Of a stretch of DNA of 64,000 nucleotides, positions 55,680-64,000 are shown piece by piece. The position numbers were made by a program, and so were the translations under genes. Source of the stretch: Ichthyophis bannanicus. Its lineage: Eukaryota > Chordata > Amphibia > Gymnophiona > Ichthyophiidae. A model generated the notes under the pieces. It was not told where the DNA came from. It ran no database searches and was given only the letters and a program-made list of their open reading frames with translations. The stretch is taken from contig CM066045.1 of assembly GCA_033557465.1 (NCBI GenBank), forward strand, positions 130,345,596 to 130,409,595, in the 5' to 3' direction. Positions within the stretch are counted from its first letter, which is position 1. Each line of letters starts with the position of its first letter.

Positions 55680-56540
55680 TTAAACTGCCAGAAAGTGCTG
55701 GACTCTGGGATGCATCCCATTCGGCCCCATCGCTTTGTCTATTTTTAGTTTAGCTAGTTCCTCACGAACACAATCTTCTGAAAATCGTTCAAAATTCACT
55801 TCACTACTGTTCCTATTTGTGGGTGTTTTCTGATGTCCTGCTCCTGGCCCTTCATCTGTGAGCACAGAACAAAAATATTTGTTAAGCAATTCCGCTTTAT
55901 CCTAGTCAGCTTCTACATATTCCTCCTCTTTACCCTTAAGTCTGACAAATTCTCTTTTGCAGTTCCTCCTCTCACTAACATATCTGAAAAAATGTCTTGT
56001 CCCCCCATTTTACTGCATTAGCTATTTTTTCTTCTGCTATATTTGTAGCTTTGCTTACCTGACTACTTTCTTAGCTTCTGTAAGTTTTTTCCAAATATTG
56101 ATGTTTTTCTTCCTGTTTCTGTGATCTCTTGTATTTTATGAAGGCCACCCTCTTTTTCTTCACCTTTTCAGCTTCTTTTTTTGAGAATCATATTGGCATC
56201 CTTTTCCTTTTATATTTATTTACTTTACTAACAAAAAGGTTTGTTGCCCTTAAAATATCCCCTTTCAGTTCTGCCCATTGCTTTTTTACATCCCCCATCT
56301 GTTCCCATCCCACTAACAACTCCTTGAGGTATTGTCTCACCTTGGCAAAGTTAGTCTTCCTAAAGTCTAAGTCCCTCACTTTTGAATGGACTTTATCATC
56401 CCCAATCCTAATACTGAACAACACCATCTGGTGATCACTGGATGTGAGATGATCTCCCATTATGACATCAGAAAGACTTCCCCCATTGGTAAGCACCAGG
56501 TCCAGTATGTTTCCTTCACTTGTGGGTTCTGCATATACTT
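55680..56540 (-). pseudogene. CR1-A ORF2 internal fragment
   Basis: From 56496 down: SDVIMGDHLTSSDHQMVLFS (the endonuclease SDH motif), VRDLDFRKTNFAKVRQYLKE, then linker sequence, LLNKYFCSVLTDEGPGAG, CVREELAKLKIDKAMGPNGM. The fragment covers the end of the endonuclease and the start of the RT and lacks both ends. The same region of the 39.9-42.8 kb copy is closely similar. Confidence 0.75.
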
Positions 56541-57177
56541 TCCCTCAAAAACTTGTTGCAAATCCATAGGTAAAATATACCTGTGAGCCTTTCCCAAAGT
56601 GGAGAGTCTGAAATCACCTTTAATATAGCTTGGCAAAGCTTCTCAGATATATTCATCAAATTCTCATAATCAGCGTTGGTGATATAGAACATCTTGCTGG
56701 CTTGTTTTTTTTTTTTACAGCAACCGTTTTGGGAAATACTCAGTAATTAGCAAAACTGCAAATATTAGTTATGATTTTTATGCAAAATCATGTGATCTCT
56801 CCTCTATTTGGGTTCAGCTGTTAAAAGATTTGTAGTAGTATCATCACCAGTCCTTTTTTATATGTTAGGAGTCTAAGGATTGCATCCTCTGAATGCAAAC
56901 TAGGGACTTTTAACCAGGTTGGTTCCCTGGTTTCATATTTCTCAGTCAAAGATGCCCTTAGTCCCATTAGTATGAGTGAGGGAACACTGCCATTTGCAGC
57001 TGAGGAGGGATGTGTGCTGAGGAGAAAAGCAAGGAGCAGAAGGGATTGCCCCAGAAGCATTTTGGCAGTGGCCGCCTCCCTTATAGTGGTGACACGCTTA
57101 AAGGTCCGCCATGGTGCCAAAGCAGCTTGCTCTACTATTGTTTTGAGGTATGTGGACGGGCCGCGGTGCCACACACC
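56541..57177. other. Unassigned DNA
   Basis: No gene seen. A poly(T) run lies at 56706-56717. Overlapping short ORFs on both strands have no domain. Confidence 0.35.
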
Positions 57178-57382
57178 AAGGGGTATGTTTACTAAACTGC
57201 GTTAGTGTGATTCGCGTTAGGATCCGCGTTAGAGGCAGAAACCCCAAATAAGGACATGGGCGGTACATCGTTACCGATAACGCTCGTTACAAGGCACTGC
57301 GCAGCAACGATCGTTACAGGGCACGTTACTGCGCGTTAAGCTTAAGAAGGCGCGCAGACACCCAAATACAGAAACAGAGCTG

Positions 57383-57436
57383 TAGCACAATGGTTACTAC
57401 ACAGACTGATGGTACAAGGGTCATGGGTTTGATTCC
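57383..57436 (+). repeat. tRNA-like promoter module 1
   Basis: A box TAGCACAATGG at 57383-57393 and B box GGTTTGATTCC at 57426-57436, 33 bp apart as in tRNA genes. A cloverleaf is not complete, so it is a tRNA-derived relic (SINE head) rather than a gene. Confidence 0.6.
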
Positions 57437-57724
57437 CCAGTGTGCCTAATGAATAAGGCTGGCTGAGGTGTCATGTGTAACCCTTTGAAGGCCTACTATA
57501 ATATTTTAATCCACATTCTGCAGCCGGGTTAATATTTGCATATTTCAGGAAAATTGTACCCGTCTTATTCAATATGTTCCAATAGTGACCTTCCCTCTGC
57601 CATGGTCATGTATTATATACCATTTGATAGGAATATTTAGGCAGAAGTTTGGATCCCGAACGTTTTGGGCTTGGCCTGGAAAGGGTTAAGTATTGGACTG
57701 TGAGGAAGTTTAGTTGTACTTTAA

Positions 57725-57892
57725 TAGTGCTGCCAGCAAACACACCCTCACAGTGGCGTAACCTAAGGTGCCACATAAGGCACCCTAGAAGGCACTCCAT
57801 AGGGCACATTATAAAGTGCGCTGTCTGCCAAGGCACCCTATAATGTCCCCTAAGGTGACAGTACTCTGAGGGTGTTTCTGCTGGCAGCACTA
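57725..57892. mobile_element. Palindromic MITE (168 bp)
   Basis: TAGTGCTGCCAGCAAACACA at the left faces TGTTTCTGCTGGCAGCACTA at the right. Inner parts pair as well (GTGCC/GGCAC blocks). TA at both outer edges may be the duplication of a Tc1/mariner-type MITE or part of the TIR. Confidence 0.7.
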
Positions 57893-57948
57893 ATATACAA
57901 TAAAAATAGACAATGCATAAGACAGCCCTATCGATGAACCCCACTGTG

Positions 57949-58002
57949 GGTTTTGAACCCATGACCTCTGGCTCCACGCGCAGTGAAGTAACCAGTGGGC
58001 TA
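57949..58002 (-). repeat. tRNA-like promoter module 2
   Basis: In reverse: A box TAGCCCACTGG (58002-57992) and B box GGTTCAAAACC (57959-57949), flanked by arms 'gggttcaaaacccacag'. About 75 bp in all. No intact cloverleaf was established. Confidence 0.6.
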
Positions 58003-59684
58003 GAGCTGCTAACAAACACCTGGCTGGCTACAGGAGGACTGCACGGCACCACACCCACATTCTGCTGTGGTTACCAGGATAGGGTCAACCCATCCGTACC
58101 CAGGATGCACAGCACATGTAAATCAGCAGTTTACAGATGATCACAAGATGGGGTATGCACCCCACAGCACCTCAGCCTGGTAGGGGGTGCCGACGGTGTG
58201 TGTTAGTGGCACAGAGTAGCTACAGACCGTCACAGTGTGCGGGTCCTGTGCTCACCCTGAGGGAGAGGTATGGTGCCCAGCACCATTCTCACAGCACCTG
58301 GCTTTGCTGAGATAGGCTATGCTGCAGGTCCCCATCAGTGCCAATGTGTGATAGGTAGTCCTTGCAAACACCCCTAGGATATGCCTGTGTTCATCTGTAT
58401 GTCACATCTAGCCCTTGTGGACTATGATGCACCCAGAAAAGTGCATACCCTGTGTGGGTGCCATGGTCACATGATGTAAGTGAAGGGGGGTGTTGGGACC
58501 CACAGGGAGATTACATACCACCACCCAACACTCTCTGGGGCTCAGGGTGGGGGACAGGATCTCCCGCCAACAGATCCACTTTCTACCCCCCTGCAATGGT
58601 GGCAGTAGAGGGGACCATCACCCCAGTCCTGCTAGGGATCAAACACCCTACAGGGCAGGCAATGCAGAGCTGTACACATCCATAAAGCAATAGCAGACAG
58701 AAGGCCTGGAAATGCACAGCTGCCCCCCCCCCCCCTTATCTGACATTCTCCAGCAGCAAGCCTCCAGCCACTGCACCCTGCAAGGTGTTCCAGCAACACA
58801 CATACTAGCTGCAAACAGTCTGCTAGCTAGTCCATAATGCATGGTCCTGGAGGAGATGCGTGTACCCAAAACTGGGACGTCAGCATACACACCAAGCAGA
58901 TAAGTCAGTGATCAGGCCCCAAAAGAGAACCCATAAATATCACGAGAGAAATACTATATAGCACTATGGGGGAACCTAGCCATGCCGTGGTCACTGCTCA
59001 GTCAGGGTGAGAGTGACCTCCCAGCAGGACATGCTGTGGCCACTCTGTCTGTGCAGGTGGTGGCCGGTCACTACAATGTCCGAGCCATTGCCCTATGCTA
59101 TGTACAGATGGACCCAGGCCAGGCCATCCTATCCTGGCTGTTCCCACGGTACCTTGCTCCTCATTATTCACATTGGCAGGCCACTACTGGCAACAGTGCT
59201 AGCAGTGTGGGCTGTGGAGGGTGTTTGCAGCCACCACACACTGGATAGACACACACACACTCCCCACACCTATGCCAGCATTGTGCAGCTATAGAGGTGT
59301 TTGGCAGCCCTGGCCACCACACCAGTCCTGGGCAGAGTGTAGGCATGGCTATGGTAAGCAATACTGTTGGGGTTACTCCCCAGGGTGGTAAGCACTGTCA
59401 GACACAGGACCTGTAGCACACTCCACAGACATCAGATAGGTTTCTATGCTGAAGCTCAATCAGCAAATTGTGCTTAACTTAGGAATTGCTATCTGCCAGT
59501 AATCATAGCAAGCTTGTGATAGCTGTGTACCGTATTCCCAGGTTTAGGGTGGCATTGCTAAGGTATGCAAGTGCTAGTATTGGGAGATGCACGCAAGGCC
59601 CAGTGTCCTGCCTCTCCAGGAGGCATTGGATAATGGAGCCTGAGGGTGCGGGTGTGTCTGCCCCTGTTGGCTGCTGCTTTACAG

Positions 59685-59877
59685 CAGAGGTTCCCAACTC
59701 CAGTCCTGGTGTGCCAAACACTGTTCGGGTTTTCATGCTGTCCCTCATGAATATGCATGAGATACAACTGCATACCATGGAGGCGGTGCATAGCAAGACA
59801 GCACAGACACATTTATTAGAGGCAGCATGGAACCTGAATAGTGTTTGGCCTTCCAGGACTGCATTTGGGAGACTCTG
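59685..59877. mobile_element. hAT-like MITE
   Basis: Termini CAGAGGTTCCCAACTCCAGT and CATTTGGGAGACTCTG, and the interior ATGAATATGCATGAGATA shared with the 42.8 kb palindrome. The flanking 8-mers agree at only about 4 positions, so a target duplication is not supported. Confidence 0.6.
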
Positions 59878-60035
59878 CTCTAGGTAATGCGCATGGGTAT
59901 GGTCTCTGTGCTCTGTAGGGTAAAATGTAGGTGTTTTGGGCATGTTTACATCATCTGCAATAAAGGTTCTGTCTGTATTAGCACGTTATAGTAGTGGGTA
60001 AAATAGGAGGACTGGGTTGGCGGAAACCGCAGCTG

Positions 60036-60091
60036 GGACTTGAACCTGTGACCTTCTGCTTCTGAATACACTGGTTTTGTGCACTGCACCA
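60036..60091 (-). repeat. tRNA-like promoter module 3
   Basis: In reverse: A-box-like TGGTGCAGTGC (60091-60081) and B box GGTTCAAGTCC (60046-60036). Confidence 0.5.
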
Positions 60092-61149
60092 CCATGTTCT
60101 CACAGAGATGGTGCATTCCCTGGTGATACCATGACTGTTGGTCAGACAGGGCCTGTCTGTTGCTGTGCATGGCACCCACCTACACAGGGCTAGGCCACGG
60201 TCTGCTCTGGGCAGCTGCCACTGCCCCCTCCACCACCAGTAACCCTTTGCCACCATGCTGACATTCCCTTCTGCAGGTGGTGCTGGTGGAGCGCAGTCTC
60301 AGGCCATCCAGTGTGCGGGTAGGCGGCTGCCTATGGTGCGAGTTCTGGGGTAGAGGTGCCTTCATAGGTGTCCATACTTCCCCCTAGCACTGCCTGCCAA
60401 TGTTCCGTGCCCTTGGGGGGTAGCGGCTGGGTACTATCCCCTGTGACACTGTGGGACACACAGTCGTGCCCATGTAGGGGCCTTCAGCAGTTGCTGTCTG
60501 GCTGCTCTGCTGTTTCGGCATTCGTATGGGCCACCTAGGCATCACCCTAGTCCGAACTGTGGCCCAGCTGCACCACAGCATGTGCCGCCTGCGGCCCTCT
60601 GTATCCCCTTTTCCGGCATTTGTCCAGTTGCCATTCCGACATGCCCGCCCTGCTGTTGCCGCACATGTGCATCTGTCCAATGGAGAGGAAAACCCTGCAC
60701 AGTGCAATTTCACTGTGGGCTCATTCACTTTGTATGGGGACGGAGCATAGACCCTTTCACGATTAATATCATTTTTTTAGAGCTTTCCTGGGGGAGGGGG
60801 TTGATGGTACCCATTAATATCACTATTGGCCAGCTTGGTTATGGTTTTTTTCTAGTTTGAGGTCATTTTCAATGTTTATGTGCCCTTTTGTTCTGTGCAC
60901 ATGTATCACACTTATCACTTTTTTTTAGCTTTCCCTGCCTATGCTGTACATTGCTGACACTTAAGTAGTTTCTCTCCCCTGAACTGTGCATTTAACGGCA
61001 GTTTTTCATTCGCGTTGGGATTCAGCTCTTCAGACCAGCGCGTTAGTGTGCAGGGAGCCTCTCCCCGCCCACACTCCGCCCATTGACCCCTTCTCTCCGC
61101 CCTCTCTCCACCTTCTGCGGTGTTTTACCGCGTTGCGGAGCTTTACGAT

Positions 61150-61320
61150 CGTTAGCGCATCATAACGCGCCTTATGTAACGTTAACGCTCGTTAGCGCAT
61201 CATAATGCGCGTTATGTAACGTTAACGCTCGTTAGCGCATCATAACGCGCGTTATGTAACGTTAACGCTCGTTAGCGCATCATAACACGCGTTATGATGC
61301 GCTAACGATCGTTAACATTA
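61150..61320. repeat. 40-bp tandem array at the right subterminal region
   Basis: CGTTAGCGCATCATAA begins at 61150, 61190, 61230 and 61270, an exact 40-bp period. Each unit contains the self-complementary pair GCGCATCATAAC/GTTATGATGCGC, and 61271-61305 is a near-perfect palindrome. Possibly transposase binding sites. Confidence 0.85.
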
Positions 61321-61370
61321 CATAACGCGCGTTATGTACCGTTACCACAGTTTAGTAAACATACCCCCAA

Positions 61371-63004
61371 GTCTGCCTAGTGGACAGGCTGGCCCTCACA
61401 GCAGGCTAAAACCTACTCTTGGTACCAAGGTGGGCATTCAAGAGAAAAGCATAATGCCCTTAGCAGGAGCCATGAAATCCCACATACTAATTTGTTCAAA
61501 GTGAACAGAATTAGTGGGGAACAAGCGGGTGTGATTTTCTTCCCCTGATGCCTCCCAAAAGTCTTGTGCTGACCCTCCCCCTTAGCATCACATAGGCCCT
61601 TCAAGGGCAATCATTTTCTGCTCATTTGCCTCCAGTATCACTCAGCTCCTTTTGTGATACCCTTCTTCCAATCCTACACACAACTACAACAATGACATAG
61701 ACGCCTTTAAGTGTTAGCCATACCACCTATTCCCCAACTTCCCTTGTGGAATAGAGATCGCATCTTTCCTCACTTACAAGCGCTCCAAATATCACTTCCT
61801 AGGGGTGCTTCAGTAGGGGCACCTAAGGAGAGCGGTAATGCCTATTCTGGAGGAGTGTGTTTTGGGTGAGTGTCTTGGGTAACCCCCATCAGTCCTGTGG
61901 GAAGGAATAAAGAGGGAGCTCTGTGATTGCAGGGTGGAGGAATTTAGGGGGAGTGCCCCAGAAGGGGCTGTCTGATTGCCAAGATGGGAGGAAGGTTGCC
62001 ATATTCTTTATGGAGGCGTTGGCGAAGGAAATATGCTCTGGGAAGTGAGCCTTTTATTACAGGTAAGCTAGCACGGGGGGGGGGGGGGGGAAGAGGGGAG
62101 GGTGATATGCAGTGTGCCCCCAAATAAACACTGTACTTGGTCAGAGATAGTTGTTAAAGTTTGGCATTAATGAACCCACACTAAACAGGATAAGGAGGAC
62201 ATATATTTATTCTACATGCATTAAAGCTTCCTTTGCATACATTCATATACTGCAGGTTGGTCTTATCAGTCTTTTTAAGACCTCATCACATCGCACACAG
62301 TTTTTAGTGGACTCCTTGCCACCTCACTCCAGGGCAACCAAACAAACTGATTCAGTCCTGTTTTCACCCCATTGCAGGCATGAGGTTTTAATTCCGCTTG
62401 TCCATTAATTCCCCTAAGAAAATATGAACTTCTGCTCCAATCATGCAATAGGACAATGCCAAATCTGGATCAGTCTCTTCTGCTGACTTGCAGCGAGGAA
62501 GCAACCCCTAACCCCACCTCTGAAGCTGTTCTTACCCTCGTCCTTCTTTATTTACCACAGCTGTCATTGCTGGTCTCAAAAAGAGCCAGTACTGTGTCTG
62601 TGGTTTCATGATTACTCTGCCTGAAAAAAAACACCTGCATTACCTGAAGGTTGAAAGATTCTGAGTTAATGTGCACAAGACAAAGTCCGTGACATTTCAA
62701 TACAAAATAAAGTTCTTATAAACGTCAGGATAAAAACAATCCATTTCTTTCCAGAAAGCCGTTAAGCAAGAATAATGTAGTGAAAACAAAGAGAAATCAA
62801 TAATTTAATGTAATATGACCCCCGGTGAATAGTTCGACAGGGGAATTTATTCTGTAGAATTTTCCAAGTTATTATGAAATCTAAGGGAGGAAGCAAGTGA
62901 AGGGGCCTTCAAGGGTTTGTGCAGGATGGCAGCATTTTTTCTTCTCCGAAATCACGTTAATAACCATATTTTTTCATGTGCCATTATATAAAAACATAAG
63001 ATAT
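61371..63004. other. Unassigned DNA
   Basis: No gene seen. A poly(G) run lies at 62077-62090. Confidence 0.35.
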
Positions 63005-63075
63005 CACCGCTGCCCAGTTAGCTTTGCTGCAACCTGGGTAACCAGGATATTCAATGCTTGAGTCCAGATATGTCA
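63005..63075. repeat. Dispersed repeat fragment
   Basis: 'gctgcccagttagctttgct' and 'attgaatatctgggttttaa' match the family at 6690-6890 and 35885-36025. Confidence 0.35.
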
Positions 63076-63096
63076 TTGAATATCTGGGTTTTAATT

Positions 63097-63470
63097 TGCA
63101 TACGACCATAAGGAATGCCATACTGGGTCAGATAAAGATCCATCCAGCCCAGTATCCTGTTTCGAACAATGGCCAACCCAAGTCAAAGTACCTGGCAGGT
63201 TCCCAAAAAGGCACCTGGGTTCAACAATGCTCGTCCCAGGGTAAGCAGTAGATTTCCCGGATCCTCTTTTATAATGGTTTATGGATCTTTCCTTCAGGAA
63301 CTTGTCCAAACCTTTTTTAACTCAGTTGCACTAACAGCTTTTACTACATCCTGTGGTAATGAATTCCAGAGTTTGATTATGCGTTGAGTGAAAAAATAGT
63401 TTCTCTTATTAGTCTTAAATGGGTTACATTTGGAACTCAAAGAGTCTTCACCTTTCTCTGATTCCCCAGG
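63097..63470 (-). mobile_element. CR1-B 3'-end fragment
   Basis: Antisense 3' UTR 'catactgggtcagataaaga' at 63119, and coding end reading TQRIIKLWNSLPQDVVKAVS and KERSINHYKRGSGKS. The 5' side is truncated near 63430-63470. Confidence 0.8.
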
Positions 63471-63719
63471 AGAATTGCAACTTTTAATGGAATTGTAGGC
63501 TTGGAACAATTCATTTACTTGATAACGAGAAGCATGTTACCATGTTCCTAATATTATGGCATGAAAAGTCAGTAAGGTCTCTTATTCACCTTCCTATCTG
63601 TTTTAATCTCCTTGTGCCAGATTTTTAGCCAGTACAATCAGCAGGTTAAATTAAATCCTGTGGGCGGTCTATTCAGCAGTGACAGTCAGCACAGATGAAG
63701 CAGTTGGCCATTGCCACTT
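63471..63719. other. Unassigned DNA
   Basis: Nothing recognised. Confidence 0.35.
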
Positions 63720-64000
63720 TATTTTATTTTTTTTTTTAATTTAAATTTTATACCATTTACATAATATTCACAAAGCAAATATAAGCAATTCCATGCAAAT
63801 ACATAACAGGGGAAAGGGCAAGAAATCCAAACATAATCAAAGAAGGAAATAGAGAAAAAAGGAAGAAAATCTCAAACATTTACAAAACCATATCCCCTAT
63901 TAAACATCTAGTCCCCCATAGGACAACCTCAATAAGGTTCCAACAAAGAAATATAGACTAAAGCAAACAGGATAACCTGAATCATCTTATGAGCAAAGAA
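63720..64000 (-). mobile_element. Probable retroelement 3' end, class unknown
   Basis: A T-rich tract (63720-63752) followed by A-rich sequence such as 'aatagagaaaaaaggaagaa' reads, in reverse, like a LINE 3' UTR with an A-rich tail. It continues past the window edge. No coding sequence is visible. Confidence 0.35.

Larger units (their letters stand above)
57178..61370. mobile_element. Large TIR-bounded non-autonomous DNA transposon with CAA duplication
   Basis: The element proper is 57181-61367 (4,187 bp). Left end GGGGTATGTTTACTAAACTG, right end CAGTTTAGTAAACATACCCC, apart from one C/A change a perfect inverted pair. CAA precedes it (57178-57180) and follows it (61368-61370). A 3-bp duplication points to the PIF/Harbinger group, though other groups are possible. 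Subterminal DNA on both sides is made of GTTA/TAACG/GCGC words. No transposase was seen inside; it contains tRNA-like modules, two smaller MITEs and a tandem array. Confidence 0.8.

Noticed and set aside
57383..58002. Functional tRNA genes
   Set aside because: A and B boxes fit, but I could not build complete acceptor and anticodon stems.
57606..58058. 150-codon minus-strand ORF inside the TIR element
   Set aside because: It runs across a palindromic MITE and a tRNA-like module, so it cannot be one protein.
59685..59877. 8-bp target duplication around the MITE
   Set aside because: CTTTACAG and CTCTAGGT agree at too few positions.
59007..60860. Several ORFs of 75-146 codons
   Set aside because: No domain on either strand; they overlap nested MITE sequence and a tRNA-like module.
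61150..61320. CRISPR-like array
   Set aside because: Repeats are contiguous without unique spacers, and the DNA is eukaryotic.

Overview
The window is vertebrate nuclear DNA with no recognisable host gene. It is AT-rich, full of intergenic repeats, lacks bacterial operons and ribosome binding sites, and carries decayed retrotransposon and DNA-transposon coding regions typical of tetrapods. The mix is abundant CR1 LINEs, L2 LINEs with (AAAT)n tails, tRNA- and 5S-rRNA-headed SINEs, and hAT, PIF/Harbinger and Tc1/mariner relics. This fits a large amphibian genome, and a caecilian is my best guess. That assignment is inference from repeat style, not a proven match.

Layout. 0.15-0.37 kb: SINE. 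0.5-5.2 kb: an almost complete CR1 element on the minus strand (5' leader with direct repeats, ORF1 with an SGNH-esterase domain, ORF2 with endonuclease and reverse transcriptase). 5.2-10.2 kb: small MITEs (two hAT pieces with near-perfect 8-bp target duplications), a G-rich minisatellite and low-information DNA. 10.4-12.2 kb: L2 on plus. 13.0-15.3 kb: a second CR1 subfamily (CR1-B) on plus. 17.2-17.75 kb: CR1-B piece split by a SINE. 18.5-19.5 kb: an unidentified 332-codon ORF. 20.1-21.4 kb: L2 on minus, followed by an unassigned coding relic. 24-25 kb: a protein-coding relic and a hAT MITE with a perfect target duplication. 26.9-27.4 kb: single-copy-looking DNA. 29.5-35.8 kb: a long CR1-B element on plus, interrupted by about 1.6 kb of foreign AT-rich DNA that carries a hammerhead-like motif. 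36.2-36.65 kb: L2-like 3' end on minus. 37.1-39.1 kb: a complete non-autonomous hAT element with an 8-bp duplication. 39.2-39.8 kb: probable solo LTR. 39.85-42.76 kb: CR1-A on minus. 42.6-43.1 kb: SINE with a palindromic MITE inside. 44.2-46 kb: PIF/Harbinger element with an intron-containing transposase relic and a possible convergent Myb-like gene. 48.6-50.6 kb: CR1-B on minus. 52-53.1 kb: 5S-headed SINE, then a MITE holding a SINE. 53.9-55.3 kb: Tc1/mariner relic. 55.7-56.5 kb: CR1-A piece. 57.18-61.37 kb: a large TIR-bounded element with 3-bp CAA duplications, three tRNA-like promoter modules and a 40-bp tandem array. 63.1-64 kb: more retroelement ends.

These units do not work together as a pathway. 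They are successive insertions, several of them nested, and nearly every coding region is broken by stops, frameshifts or truncation. The best leads for follow-up are the 57-61 kb TIR element, the Harbinger intron, the hammerhead-like motif, the shared-body SINEs with two kinds of head, and the unidentified ORF at 18.5 kb. I found no convincing new biological system.
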